Positions 36,101-48,936 are shown, counted from the stretch's first letter. The stretch is 64,000 nt of DNA from Xanthostigma xanthostigma (GCA_963575645.1 OY754468.1:24638465-24702464); one strand, 5' to 3'. Numbers and translations are program-made. Notes: generated by a model not told the origin, from the letters alone.

Positions 36101-36555
36101 ACTGCCTACTGCTCTAAACGTCATTTTCGATCGGATAAGTCACTCTCGTATATTTTTTTTCATTCTCTCTATAGATAACAGCGTATGTGATATCTTTACT
36201 CTAACAATTATGACGCATTTTACACAATAATATACCTTTACGTCTAAAATATTAATTGTTGTTGGAGAGAGGGGGGGCGGCGTGCTGATTTGATATTTCC
36301 AACTCTTGACGGGCCTGCAATAAAGTCTTGTATTATAATACCTATTTTTTACAATTAAAAATTATTTTGCATCTTAAACCTTGAATTATGAAATCACGCG
36401 ATGGTCACAGAATTTCAACTTGTCTCGTATTTTCCTTTTTTACCTACATATAATTTATATAATATATATATAAACATATATATTCTTTTTTATAGAACCT
36501 TTATGTAATCATTTTTACTGTCGAACCAAAACATTCTGAGAAAATAAAAAGCTTC
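33101..36555. other. AT-rich DNA, no gene recognised
   Basis: Predominantly AT-rich with many short A/T runs, consistent with a long intron or intergenic DNA. A slightly GC-richer patch at 33,355-33,445 (gcgccactggcgg; cccgggtctcataatc) has no decisive feature. A plus-strand frame at 36,033-36,230 is compositionally biased and likely chance. Confidence 0.45.
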
Positions 36556-36559
36556 GTTT

Positions 36560-36825
36560 ACGTACCTGGCTCCCTACTATTATAATATCTTGCCTTCTGA
36601 GCTAAAATGTTTAAGATTCAACTCATTTAAAACTAAACTTAAGTCTGTACTATAGGCCATGCTTATGGCACCATTTGTTATGTTTTATTTTTAATTTTTT
36701 CTTTTTTGTAATTTAAGTTTCTTTTGTAACTGGGTTAAGTTGTAAAACAGCGTTTACGCTGAACTTCACCATTTGATCAAAACCCTTTTGAATCAATAAA
36801 GACATTATTATTATTATTATCATCT
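36560..36825 (+). pseudogene. LINE 3' end (5'-truncated)
   Basis: The translation LYNILPSELKMFKINSFK-TKLK matches the conserved last motif of Jockey/CR1-type ORF2 proteins (N-x-L-P-x-x-[IL] ... F-K-x-x-[LV]-K). It is followed by a short 3' UTR, a polyadenylation-like aatcaataaagac and an attattattattatt tail. This is the expected ending of a target-primed, 5'-truncated insertion. Confidence 0.7.
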
Positions 36826-36829
36826 AAAC

Positions 36830-39800
36830 AGTATACGATGGCTCTATAGTATAATAAAACAATTCGTCGTGTACCGCCATATAAACAAAATGGATGATGT
36901 ATTCAATTTTGAGTATCTACAATCGAATTTTATTTTCTGTTTCTATAAACAAAAGGTGTTATTTTCAGATAATAATTATATTAATCAGTATATATATATA
37001 TAAGGTATATTATTAGGTATACAAGAGTCAAATGTGTTTTCGCTTTTTGCAACATTCTATGTAAGATGTTTATTGTATTATTGCAATAATAGATGGTTAT
37101 TTATTTATTTAATTCATGATATTTACATTCAAAAATTCTATTTATATCCTCACTAAATATTATATGAGCTCGCCTTATAAAATTTGAACATATACCTAGT
37201 AGTACTATTAAAAATCTTTTGTTACACTAGGCTCGTTTCATAAATACTAAAAAGATAGTGTGTGTTTGGAATTACTAGGTATTTATATATAATTCAATAT
37301 AAATTATTGTCATAGCAGATAAATATGTACAAAAATATTATACAAGGATTGTCTTCTATAGTTAGTTTTTTTTAACATTTTTTACCAATTAAAATTTGGA
37401 TAAATGTATGCCATAAAAATGCTGAACTATTCTAGCTCATTGAGAAATACACAAAGTCAAGTATACAGAAAAACAGAACAGGCTTTTATAATTTTTTTGG
37501 TGGTGGACCTGAAGATTATCTATAACATCTATAAATTAAACTATTAAACTATTTATACACATTTACATAAATTTCCTTCTATTGTATCCTTGCAGGAGAA
37601 ATTCAGAGTTGTCCCTATACCTATAACATCTTCAAACATTTGCCTTCTAGTATCTACATAGTTGACAACTTCTATCGCACATACATAATTAGGTAGCTTA
37701 ATTTCTGTGTGTTAGTTCGGGGATATCCCGGCAGTATTTTTTAATATGTTCATTAGCAGTCTTATGTACCTTATGTTTAAGTTATGGTAACTATTCACCA
37801 GGTAGTACCTACAGTAAATAAAAAGCTTGTTTATAATATTAAAACCTATATTATCTACATGTTCTTTCAGTCTTCAAAGCTCTTGAGAAGTTGACAAAAT
37901 TTAATTGTTTTATAGGTATGCGCATACTGCATATACAATATACATAATAGGGCCGGGGGGGAGAGAACATCTGGGCTTGGGGGGAACAACTTTTAAGCCC
38001 ACTTTTCCCGTACAATAACTCATAAAAGGGAAATTTTTTGTCAGTTATATTTATTTTTTTCAATCTAGTTGAATTAAGTTTTACAAAAATAAAAACTAAA
38101 TTGCGAGAATAATAGCTCATCGAAAATTAATCCTCGAGGAAATCTTTCGTTGCACCTAATTGATAGGATTAAAATCTTTTAATATCTTAACGAGGCTCTT
38201 CTCAGGTACACTTTTTAATTTATTAATTCCCAGTTTTATTACTCTGTCTTTGTGACTTTATAATAAATGTACATTGAAATAGGTAGTTGAGAAAATATTT
38301 TATGTTGTGAAAATTAGCTCGTGAGTTTTCTGTAATTTGCATGTTTTATATATTCCACATTCGTAAATGGCAGAGATAGGTATATCAAGTTTCTGACGGT
38401 ATTATATTGTAATAAAATGAATGACGCAATTCATCGCAATTTATGACGTTTATTTATTACTAAGGTGAACATTTCCCGGTTTTGTCGAAATATTTTTTTT
38501 TAATTTATGGCTTATAATCACGTTTTAATATCGTGGCATAACCGTAGGTAACATTTAGACGTATTTTTTTTGTTTTTAATTTGTGGCTACGCAAATAGCA
38601 CTATTAACTGCATATTATAATAGCTTTCTTTTGTTTTATCTGAAATTATTTTTAAAATATTGTAGATAATACGTGTAATGCTTTTTGTTACACAGAGATT
38701 TTTAAATAAAGCTCAGTTTCTGTATATTATTTTTAATATAGTTCGATAAATTACTATAAGTAGTTTGTTATATTAATTATTATTAAGAATAGCTTAAAAT
38801 AATTTATTTTCGAATATTTTATTTTTGCAGCGCTGCCTTATCATTTATTTTGCAGAGTGAAATATCAATTATCCAAACAATTCGCATCATGGTCCAGTTA
38901 ATTATTATTAGTTACGTTACACGTAAACCTTTACCTAGCGAGAGTAAAGAATAAAACGAAAATGAAATTATTTTCCATTATTAATCAGTACCAAGTCACT
39001 AATCTTTCTATTTCGTCAGTGCTGTTATTCAGAAATACGTTAATTTTGGTAAATAAATATTTAATAACCTTAAATATCATAAATAATAAAGAGTTGTTAC
39101 TTCTTTCTTTATTTTTGTTATAACCACAGTGCTCTTAATATTTGTATTAAATATCATAATATCAAATTTAATACGGTATAGTTCGTAAGACTCAATTTAC
39201 ATTTGATATAACTATAATAGTTTGCAATTATTTTTAAAAAAACATCCATTGTTACAATATTATATTGGAACAATGTGTTTATTTATTTGTTTTTTCATTT
39301 GCATGCTTATTTAAATAATTACAGGGTTATTGGCATTACATACAATTATAATCAAGCAAAAGTTTTCAATACTTTTAATATGAGACATGAATGTTTTTTT
39401 GAAACTACTGGACTTATATCAATTTATCCTGAAAACCTATTATAATAGTCTGTATTTCATGAAAACTTACATATTTCTTAACAAAAAGTGTAATATTAGT
39501 TTTGCGAATCTGCAGCTTTACTCTAATATATATTAATTAAGGAATATTATGACAGAAAAAAATTCAGGGTATATATCAGGTACTACGTCTTGGTACACAT
39601 CAGACAGTGGGTGTGTCCCACATTTTTTAGGGTTGAAATCTCCAAAAAAAACAATGTGTTTATGAATCTCTCGGAAGCTTTGTCTACAAGAAAAAAAATC
39701 TCAAAACAGTGCATTTGTCAATGTAATTTTAAACATAGAATAATCCTGCTACAAAGATACCTACATCATCGCCAGACGACATCAGCTGATTGGCTGCCTG

Positions 39801-40335
39801 TAGTTGAATCGCTACCACTGGTTTTTTTGTATACATTACTAGGATATACATCTCTTTCCATATCTATACGCTAAAGTTATTGCTGACTAAGTTCAGTTTT
39901 GATGTCATTGATGACGCTTAAACTCAGTCATTTGAAATGAACACAAAACTTTAAAAAAAATTTTATAATACTGTCTTAATTATTTACCTTTTTTCTCTTG
40001 TTTTTACTGTACGATAGCAGGTCACTTGGCACGCTTTTTTTATTTTAAATGTTGTGTTATTAAGTACAAAATTGTATTTTTTGTTAATAAATATTTATCT
40101 TACCTTATCTAATAACTGAGAGGATATAACAACGAAATATTTGGTTTACATTTTTTCTTTACGTATAAGGATTAATGTGCATTGTGCACTATTCAAAGTT
40201 ATCACATTTTTATAGGCGGAACGACCCAATTATTAGGCTTCAATTTTTAGATTTCCACGTAGAAACTTCATGATGCAAGGTCATTTTTAACCGCTTTTGG
40301 TGGGTAACGGTTCTAAAATTTAATATTTTACTTTT
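36830..40335. other. AT-rich DNA, no gene recognised
   Basis: Long AT-rich tract. Points noted: a G-rich patch at 37,950-37,985 (gggccgggggggagag), and a 94-codon plus-strand frame at 39,590-39,874 that I could not assign. The latter's sequence is less AT-rich from 39,760 to 39,870. No splice or promoter evidence. Confidence 0.4.
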
Positions 40336-40339
40336 TAGT

Positions 40340-41395
40340 ATCTGCCACACATAAACTCGATAATTTAGCACTATCTGTCCAAACTTCTCTTAATTATATT
40401 TTTCTTGGTGTCACGAAAATTCTTTGTTCCTGAATCCCGACAAAACTGTTTGTATGTTTTTTCATACCAGTCAGAATAAGAGCAATGTAGACCTTAATCA
40501 AGCTTTAAATAGTAAAAATTTAAATAGACAAGCAGAAGTTTTTTTTACCTAAATTTAAAAAAAAAAAAAAGTTAATTTTTTAAGAGTGCATACTTAGTGA
40601 AACTCTTTCTTGGAGTGCCCACGTTGAGAATCTAAACATAAAATTATCTAAAAGTATTTTTGCTCTCCGTGTCATAAAAAATAGCTGCACGGATACTTCA
40701 GTTTCTTCATCTGCATATTATGCTTATTAAAGCAAAAAAATCAATATTTTTTTAAGTTTTTTTAATATCACACAAGAATACTCACAAAGGAAGATGTCAA
40801 GCAAAATATTAATTTCCAAACCAATTTTACAATTTTTTTTAAGAAGTGCTTCTAAATTTTATTTTTTTAGCCAGGTATTCGTATTATTTTCAATTTTATT
40901 TTTTTATAATTATGATCCTGGGGGGGGTGGAGTAATTGTTTGTTGGGGTTGTTGTGCAGATATGAAAAAGTATTTGTACTTAAAAAAAAGCAACCCGCTT
41001 AATTTTTAATCTTAATTTGTGTTCCAGGTGTAGACAAGTATTTTTTTACTTTATGTTTTATTAAACTATGATACGTTTCAGGCTATCCATGTACATGACA
41101 CAAGGAATAATTCAAATATTATTTTGCCGAAGTCTACACTTATGTTGTTTACTAAGAACGCCGATATCACGCCTTGAAAATGTTTAATAAAATGCCAAAC
41201 AGCTTCAAAAATTTTTAAATTTAAAAGAGATTTTGAAGACTGCTCTTCTTTAACAATATTATTTTGTATAAGGTAGATGATTTTGTTGTAAATGAGTTGT
41301 AAACTCGATATATCTTTCCTTTTGACGAATTGTATACACTATACATAATTGCATGTCTTTGGATCAATAAATTCTAATTCTAATAACTCTTACCT
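40340..41395 (+). pseudogene. Decayed Jockey-like LINE, same family as 31690-32640
   Basis: The frame at 40406 reads W-C-H-E-N-S-L-F-L-N, then DKTVCMFFHTSQNKSNVDLN, closely paralleling the WCHDNSL...VFHTSQ stretch in the 31.7-kb copy. After a frameshift comes ETLSWSAHVENLNIKLSKSI and FALRVIKNSC, the FLGV...W..H motif block. Then come an IVCWG-like trace (about 40,930-40,955), a KMFNKMPNSFKNF C-terminal trace, and a tail ending ggatcaataaattctaattct. Multiple stops and insertions are present, so this copy is older than its relative. Confidence 0.75.
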
Positions 41396-41489
41396 GATTC
41401 CGCACAAGTTTAACGTTTTGCGAAAAGTGTTATGTATAACGCGTTATATAGTTCTAGTTCATTTTTACTTGTTTGCTGTTGTAAGGTCG

Positions 41490-41830
41490 ATCAACTTGGT
41501 CGATTAGCTCAGTTGGTTAGAACGTCGATCTCGCCATGGGTCATATATTTTTGTTTTTAATTGCCTATTGTGTAATACACACACAGGTTTCATTTGCAAC
41601 CCTCAGGAGACTTACGCAACTTCATTCAAAGGGTGGAAATCTCAAAATTGCGTTTCAGATAACTACAACTTTAGCGAACAAATGTAATTCGGCATTAGTT
41701 TACAGATTTCCTGGCAACTGGGCTGTTGTTAAATTACAAATACAATGTAAAATAATAAAAAATAGGTATATTAAAAATCCATTAAGATTAATTTTAATTT
41801 CCATCGTTTCAATAACAAGTCTCTGGTAAT
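41490..41830 (+). mobile_element. SINE-like repeat with tRNA-Ile-type 5' head
   Basis: ggtcgattagctcagttgg (41498-41516) followed by ttagaacgtcg is an almost canonical D-arm and A-box of the tRNA-Ile type. The anticodon and T arms are missing. Instead, tctcgccatgggtca looks like the remains of the T-arm/acceptor end joined by an internal deletion. The following body, rich in T near the junction, has no known identity. A 97-codon frame from 41536 spans it but shows no domain and is probably incidental. Confidence 0.45.
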
Positions 41831-43506
41831 TACCGATAATGAATCTCTTTGTGAATCGTTTCAATCGATTATATCAGCATAAGCTTTTCTAATGTTCACT
41901 AAAACCTTGTGGTTGTAAAATTATAAATATTATGTTATAAATGTGGCTATTATATATATAATGCAGTAGCTATACTATTTTTTTTTTTTGTTATGAATTT
42001 TTAATTCGATATTTAAACGTAAATCACGATATTGACGATCCATAATATATTTTTTTGCACGTCCCCCTAAAACAGTTGCTTTTCATACCTGTACAGGGGT
42101 AGTAAAATGATCCAATTCACACTAATGATTAAAGTAAAACAAAAGAAATGCGAAACGCAGTCGTAGTATCATTTCCATGGTAAAAGTATGAAAATTAAAC
42201 GCAGCCTACAATTGGAAGTGAATATTGAGCTGTCATATTGTTTTAAAGTTATATGCAAATCAGCTATTTTATAGGGGGTAGGCGCAAAAAATACCATGTT
42301 TCTCCTGTGTGGTGATGTAGCACATGTGACAATATTATGTCATCGCGCACTAGAAACTACTATTTTGAACACATATGTGAATAACATTTAATGATTTTTT
42401 GATAACGCTCAGTGGCCCTGTGTTAGTGCTACAACTGCTGCAGCGGTAGCGACGCCCCTTTTTATTTTAAAATATCAATTATTCCTGGAACACTATTTTC
42501 TTAGTTTATGCATGTCCTCACAAATTTGTAAATTTTCAGTAAATTAAAAAAAAGATGACGCATTGTAAATGTTTTCATAGAGTTTTGACGTAAGGTTATT
42601 GATTTTAACAGCAAATAATAACTAAAAGGATTATTATTATTATTATTATTTAAAATCAATATTGAACATATTTGTGAATTCCTATTACCACATTATTTAA
42701 AATGAAAAATTTTATTAGAATTTAAATATTTATTCAAAATTTTTATCGTTAGTAAGATAAAAATAGCATAAAAATATTCATTTTGTGCAAGTAAGCACTG
42801 CGTCAATCTTCAAAGAATGTCCGGTTGAAGGTGTGAAAAGTGAAAATATTACAAAATTATTTATTTTTCTTAGATCGTCATTGCCGTTTGCCCGTTTATT
42901 ATATCCAATATTATACCTGCAGAGAAAATGTCGAACCCTGAGTAGGTATTGCTTTATTGTTGCGTAAGACTTTGTTAGTCACTAAACTCATGAAGTTTCT
43001 TTCTACAACGTCGCCTCGCTTATGTTGATATTTTATTTTTTAATTGGGTACATATATTTTCTTAATGATTTATTCATAGATCGAAAAAATACTTCAATAT
43101 TAATTTTACAATCGTCACTAAATATTAATAGATAGAACAGTTTCTAAACTAGTGAGTAAAACACATTACTTGTTAGCAATAGTCTATCAATCGCATTTTT
43201 TTTCATTATCGCTATTAACGTCAGCATGTTCTTTAAAAATGAGATCTTTTTGAATTTTAAATTAGTAAATTTTTTTTCGAATTCATATTTTTGTAATAAT
43301 AAATCGAGAATACAAATAATAATTTATCCAGTATTGTATCTAACAGCTGGGGGTTTGTAATAGGTGAGTACTGGTAACTTTATACAAAAAATGATCACCC
43401 AATTATTATGGTTTTTTGAAATCCAATGCCGAAAGTTGTAGCTAAGCTATTTTTATTATAACTTTTTAAACTATTAGAATCTAAGTTAGGCTCTATCCAC
43501 CTTTTA
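41831..43506. other. AT-rich DNA with a TTA microsatellite
   Basis: No gene recognised. A run of ttattattattattatt lies at 42,630-42,652. The 42,405-42,465 patch (agtggccctgtgttagtg; ctgctgcagcggtagcgacg) is GC-rich and may be a fossil transposon end. A gtgagt word at 43,363 lacks exon support. Confidence 0.45.
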
Positions 43507-43836
43507 TCCCTATATTATTAAACGAGCTAATCTTGTATCTACCTATCTCTCTATGTACCTATGTACCTACCTACGTCCCTAAATATTTTCTCGAAAACGG
43601 CTCTAACGATTTGGATGAAATTTAATGAAAAGGGATTTTGTGGGGCAAAAATCATTTTAGCTAGGTCTCATCTCTCGAAAAAATCGTTTTCTTACAAATT
43701 TTATCATTAGAAAAATCAATTTTTTGACGTATGACAATACTTAAATATTGTAAGTAGGTTTTGGAATTTTATACAAACAATAAGCATATCAGTATTTTAT
43801 TTAACTTTCCGAGCAAAGCTCGGTCACCCAGGTACT
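43507..43836 (+). mobile_element. Helitron-like non-autonomous element
   Basis: Begins tccctatattattaaacgag after A and ends with the hairpin ccgagcaaagctcgg (43809-43823) followed by tcacccaggtact. A subterminal hairpin about ten bases from the 3' end fits Helitrons, and I recognise this ending as a family common in Lepidoptera, although the last bases are not the usual CTRR. A fragment of the same family lies inverted at 13333-13527. Confidence 0.65.
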
Positions 43837-44216
43837 TATTCAAAAACAAACAATAGTTACATACACATTAAGCCTGATATTCAAAATGTTATTTTTTTAA
43901 GATACCACATTCACAAAACGAAAAACAATAATAAGTTATTTTCAATTCTGGTTTCGTCCCAATTTTTTTCCGTGGGCATACCTATGTATTTAAAAAAAAT
44001 ATTGTATAGGTATTAAATGACCAAACAATTGCACAAAAATTTTTAAATAAGTAACTCCTTTAGCTTTAAAATGACACACATCCTTATATCTTTAATGGTT
44101 TACAGAGTTCTAAAGCTTTTGTTATTTCATAAAAAAGCCTTGTATGAATATGTCAAAGTAGATGCCATACTTGCGAACATTAAAATTTAGCACAGAACAC
44201 ATTAGTCCGTTACTAG

Positions 44217-44923
44217 TAGGGATTGCAATCCAGTAATGTGGAATCCCGCAATCCAGCGGGATCCAGCATAATTTTAGGCCCTGCGGGATCCGCAAGTACC
44301 GAATGGTGAAAACTCATTCAATTTGACTTTGTTGCACGAATATCAAACCAACAACAAGTATTGAGGCAGAAAGAGTCTTTTCTATGTATTGCTATAAGAT
44401 GTCGTTTGGGAAATAACACCATTGATGGCTATTTGTTTTTGAAGTTCATATTTCCAAAAAGAGAAGTAAAGTGACTTATTATTTGATATTTCTAAAGTGA
44501 CATTTTTTTATTTCAGTGAGAAAAATTAAAGTAATATTAGTAAACTTAAATTACATTCCTGGGATCCTCTTTGTAAATCATGAAGACTGATTAGTTCATT
44601 TTTAGTTAATTAAAGCAAAAAAAAACTATATTTACTACAAAGTAGGTACTACCAAATATTGATATTCGTTTTTGTTTTTGGAGTCTTTATTAAATAATAA
44701 CTAATAAAGTAACCGAACTGTGAAATAATTAGTCAATAACATACAGTAAGGTGTTGTTGATTTGTGTATTTTTAATAAATATTTGATTATAACCATAACA
44801 AAGTATATATATATTGTTTTGAATTCCATAAAACAGCTATAACCTATTCGGGATCCTGCTGGTTAGAAGTCAATCTAGCAAAAATCCCGCGGGATTGAAA
44901 ACAATGCTGGATTTCAATACCTA
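44217..44923 (+). mobile_element. hAT element with perfect 8-bp TSD, internally deleted
   Basis: Terminal repeats tagggattgcaatccag and (inverted) taggtattgaaatccag lie at the two ends. Both flanks are gttactag (44209-44216 and 44924-44931), a perfect 8-base target-site duplication. CpG-containing subterminal words (gcgggatcc, cccgcgggatt) occur near both ends. Unlike the other hAT MITEs here, the 707-bp body retains a piece of transposase. Confidence 0.9.
44354..44474 (+). pseudogene. hAT transposase C-terminal dimerisation domain remnant
   Basis: The frame TSIEAERVFS is the typical opening of the hAT C-terminal dimerisation region. After a frame shift, RLGNNTIDGYLFLKF follows, matching the R-[LC]-x-[LP]-x-x-[IV]-x-x-[LY]-x-[FV]-[LI] end, and the frame closes at TGA (44472-44474). 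One lesion (TAA at 44414 in the first frame) breaks it. The catalytic RNase H-like core is absent, so no activity is possible. Confidence 0.75.
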
Positions 44924-44931
44924 GTTACTAG

Positions 44932-46145
44932 TGAAGTTGTTATATCGGAATGATTAAGCCATGCCATACTGCGTATTTTTATCGACGGAAAATAAAAAGG
45001 AGTTTATCTTATGTTTTTACTCAAGGATAATACTAATATACGATTTGTACATCTAAAATCATTAAAATTTTATACTGTTATTGTTATGAAAATGGAGACA
45101 GAAATTACTCATTATTACTGAAGACAATAAAAATAAATTGATTTTAAAAATCAAATTTAATTATTTGTGATTATTATAACTATTTACCAACGTACTGTGT
45201 CAGAAAATAACTATTCAAAGAAAATTTAAATACCTACAGTCAATTTTAGGACCTATCAAAAGTAAAAGCAAAATTCTTATATAACCGCGCATTTGCCCGT
45301 TTGTTTGTAGTCCAAGAACGATCTTCGTGAAATACCTAAAATCTCAAACGGCTAATTTGAGTGATTGTTCTTGGGGTTACAAGAAAGTATTCTGACTATG
45401 AAAAAGCTTACTTAGCCCACATATAGTCTAGTAGTCAGAGCCTAAAAACATATTTGACCGTAAATTGCTTGGCACTCAAAAAATATCTTTATAGTTAGCA
45501 ATATGATTATTTGAAAGGACTTTTACATCGACCTTATTTTTTTTTCAGAATTTTGTTACAAAGTTTGATATTTTCCTGGCATTTCGAAGGTCGAAAACTG
45601 ATTCCCTCCTCTATTTCTATAAAACCAGTAACTATCTACAGCTTATATTTAAAAAAAAACTAGTTGTTTCAGAGTGCATATTACGATGTTTCCAGAAAGT
45701 ATGTTTTTCGAAATTCAAATCCGGTTTTATATTGAAATAACGATTGCAAATTATAGATAAGTACTCAATAATTGACGTCATTTCTCTGTCTTGTTTGACC
45801 TTAAAATTAAAATCATGCTACTGAACAACATTTTTTTCTTTTAAGAAATGAAAAACTGTTTGCGCTATGGGGGTATAATTTGACGTACAATTTTATACAT
45901 TTAATTTGGTGTTCAGAAATAATTGCACGCACCAACACCAAGCTGAGTATTCTCTATAGGTTAATTTCGCAAGATATTGATTCAGATTTTAACCTTTCGA
46001 AAAGAGAAAATTCTGTTTTTTAAAATGGAATAATTTTTAGATTGATTCGAGTTTATAATAAGTTATAAAAATGTAATCGAAAATCTCAAATAGCAGTTGC
46101 CGGTCGGTTTTTACATACATCCGAGCTCTAAAAAAATAAAAAAGC
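44932..46145. other. Intergenic DNA, no gene recognised
   Basis: AT-rich; the words aagaacgat (45314) and attgttcttgggg (45363) form a weak dyad. No RNA gene or element end identified. Confidence 0.4.
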
Positions 46146-46146
46146 A

Positions 46147-46206
46147 ATCACCTGACGTGGGACTCGACCCCACAACTCATGCTCTACCGACTGAGCTACA
46201 GGCTCA
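46147..46206 (-). pseudogene. tRNA-like pseudogene lacking the anticodon arm
   Basis: On the minus strand, tgtagctcagtcggtagagc (A-box/D-arm) is followed after a short spacer by gtggggtcgagtcccac (T-arm with B-box). The 14 or so bases that should form an anticodon stem-loop are missing. The remaining sequence resembles tRNA-Lys. The acceptor ends do not pair properly. A SINE head or tRNA pseudogene is likely. Confidence 0.65.
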
Positions 46207-46209
46207 ATA

Positions 46210-47786
46210 TTACTATGTGCCAGTTTCACGTTCATTTATTAATTTGAAAAAAGCTTTAATCGATAAAAATTCATTAATCACTAAATTTTAATATATACAC
46301 CTATATTATTTTTTTTAAGACACTAAAGATCTGAACATTTTATGACCTTCATGCAAGTTTTGTTAAATTTAATTTCAATCTACTTTTCTCTACAAATACT
46401 ACTAATCACACATATAGCACGAGAACATAAACTTTATACTAGATTACACGTCATTAACTACTGTCAACAAAGGTCCTGTTAATGCTATGTTGAGAGTTTT
46501 CTACAAGTTGCCCCAGAAATCAAAAATCTACCGGCCACAAAAAATTCAAACAGAAATTGAAATCTATTTCATTACAGAATTTGTTTTTATTCTGTTGAAG
46601 AATTTTTTAATCCTAGATTTTAATTGCATATTTTGTACCTGACGCATTCTACACTGTTCGTACAGTTTTAACAGATAAAAGTTTCTTATCTCTTTATTTT
46701 TCTATCCATTTATTTATATTTTTATCATACAGTGGAAAAGTTAGCGACGTGTGCACTGTACAGTGTGCACTTTTGACTTTGCCAACGATTTTTAATTTTT
46801 TCTATAGAAAAAATATGAACAATAATAATTATTAGTTTTCCTTTACAATCTACATAATACATATTAATAGCTTACATAGGAGTATGGACTTTATTAACAA
46901 TATAAAGCTCAAAATTACACATTTATAAATAAACTGTGCACACAGAACAATAGGCTAATGTAATTTAATAAAAAAATTCCGTGCTTGATGGAATAATCTT
47001 TTTAAAATAATTCTTTATACCTATGATAAAGTTGATCCGGTGTTAATAAACTTTAATTGAATTGGAAACGTAGAGTCCTTATGTACCTTATAAACTATAA
47101 CTTTGCATGGAACATTTTACATTTTCGTTTTTTATTGAATATTTCATGTGTTGACTTTTATTGCCGTCGACTTTTTAGTGGAAATTTTGAATTCTACAAC
47201 ATGATTTTTTTCGTCCAGTTATTGTGAGAAAACTATTGCTATGTTATTAGATTAAGGTTCGGTGCCCTAGGCTCTCTAGATTGCCAGAATTCTCTATTTT
47301 TTTTAATAAACAAGTATCAAAATTATCAATCAAATATAAAGATAAGTTTAAATCCAAAAATATAAAATTATAAATACACTTTCAAACTAAATAAAAAATA
47401 TCCAAGGTTCTTTGGTTTCGATTGTACCTAAATATAAATTAATTTTGTATAATGTATGTTATTTTTTTTTAATTTTTTTACCAATCTATTCCTAATTTTC
47501 TTTTCCTTACTCCGTCTGTATACATGTAAATACTTCCAATTAGAAAAAATATTTTTTACCGACGATGGCTGATTGTGCAAGCAAAGGGTAAAAAAATTTT
47601 TATATTAAAGAAAATAATGTACGTAATGTGTGGAAAGTCGAAAAAGGGTCACTTATAATCTAAATATTCAGGGCCTACGGAGGGCTTCAAACGGTTCTTA
47701 ATGCTATATTTTTACATTAGGTATATAAAAAACTTTCACAGACTGTAACTATTTTAAAGTACATACAAATTATTAGGGTATGAGTA
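46210..47786. other. AT-rich DNA, no gene recognised
   Basis: Only AT-rich sequence with A/T runs; the word agtgcacactgtacagtgtgc-like cluster at about 46,748-46,770 (gtgtgcactgtac, cagtgtgcac) forms a small dyad. No coding evidence. Confidence 0.4.
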
Positions 47787-47973
47787 TCAATAATATTATA
47801 AAGATGTGAAATTTGTAGGTTTGGATGTAGGAGGTAATATCCGAAACTACTCATCCAATTTTAAACTTGTTTTCACCCATATTTAGAATGGACCATCAGG
47901 ATGAACGTAGACTATAAGTCGACGAAAAAAACGGTGATGAACAAATTTGGGCCAAGCCGAACCGGGACGCTAG
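47787..47973 (+). mobile_element. Short Helitron-like element
   Basis: Starts tcaataatattataaagatg after A and ends gaaccgggacgctag before T, matching the A-TC...CTAG-T rule. Internal ccgaaactactcatccaatt and ggaccatcaggatgaacg words resemble a second, distinct Helitron family. It is 187 bases long. Confidence 0.55.
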
Positions 47974-48381
47974 TGATACTGATATATAAACAATTGTTAC
48001 AGTAGTTATAAAAGCCACATTAAAAAAAAATAAGATTCCTTACATTGCAGTTACATATTTTCTTTTACTTTTGCCTATGTCTTAAATTAGTGGCCTGTAT
48101 CCCTTCCTAACAAGTTGTTTTGACTTTTTTATCATTCTTAAAACATTCGTGTTTTAGATTCCGATGGTTACTTAACTATTTACTATTTTATGCGTTGTGT
48201 CACGTTTATTACGAACAGTTATCTAAATATTATGGCTCAAGAACCACTCATTCGATTTAAATGCTTTTTTAAATTTGTATTTGCCTTGTCTGATCAGATT
48301 TTAGTCTATATTTAACATAGGGAAATAGTATCTATTGACAATTTTACCGAAGCACGTTAATCAAAATTAATAGTTTCAAAA

Positions 48382-48421
48382 AAATGAAACCAACTAATAA
48401 CCAAAAAAAAGAAAACAAGTC
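48382..48421 (+). repeat. Fragment related to the 6427-6634 element
   Basis: aaaatgaaaccaactaata followed by accaaaaaaaagaaaacaag repeats the arm sequence of the element at 6427-6482 with a few changes. No partner arm is found nearby. Confidence 0.55.
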
Positions 48422-48711
48422 GCAATACCTTAAATAGCTTTTATTTGATACCTACCTATATTGTTATAAGAAATATTTTTTTTATCCTCCATATTTTTGA
48501 TTCGCAGTCGTCATATTTAAATATTATACCCTGTCACTCCTGCAATTAAGACGAATTGACGACACCTCATATGTTAAAATTCATCAACCCAGTTAGGTTA
48601 CAGAGCGTGCGAAAGAAATAGACATACATAAAAACATACATACATACACTTGAAAAACTTTAAACTCCTTCATGGAGCACTCGCGCAAAAATTGGTTTAA
48701 ACACTCTAAAC

Positions 48712-48936
48712 CAGGGGCGGGCAAATCTTTTGATTGCCGGGCCACATTGCTGATGAAAATTTGACTGTGGGCCAAAAATGTGGAAAGCAAAATAAAAAAA
48801 GGTCCTTTCATTTCCGTCTGTTATGGCCCTTGCTATTTACTATTTTTCTAAATTTTTTTCGCCCTTAATCATCATTTATAAAATGCTTCGTGGGCCGGAC
48901 AAAAGTCTACTGCGGGCCGCCATTTGCCCAGGCCTG
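48712..48936. mobile_element. hAT MITE with perfect 8-bp TSD
   Basis: Begins caggggcgggcaaat and ends, inverted, caggcctgggcaaat. The flanks are both ctctaaac (48704-48711 and 48937-48944). The GC-rich ends (gattgccgggccacattgc; gggccggac, gcgggccgcc) and AT-rich core are typical of a widespread hAT MITE type. It is 225 bases long, without coding sequence. Confidence 0.9.

Noticed and set aside
39590..39874. 94-codon frame
   Set aside because: Composition and lack of motifs suggest chance; it may overlap an unknown repeat but no evidence of translation.
43363..43368. gtgagt splice-donor word
   Set aside because: No open frame or leader-like sequence upstream; isolated consensus words are expected by chance.
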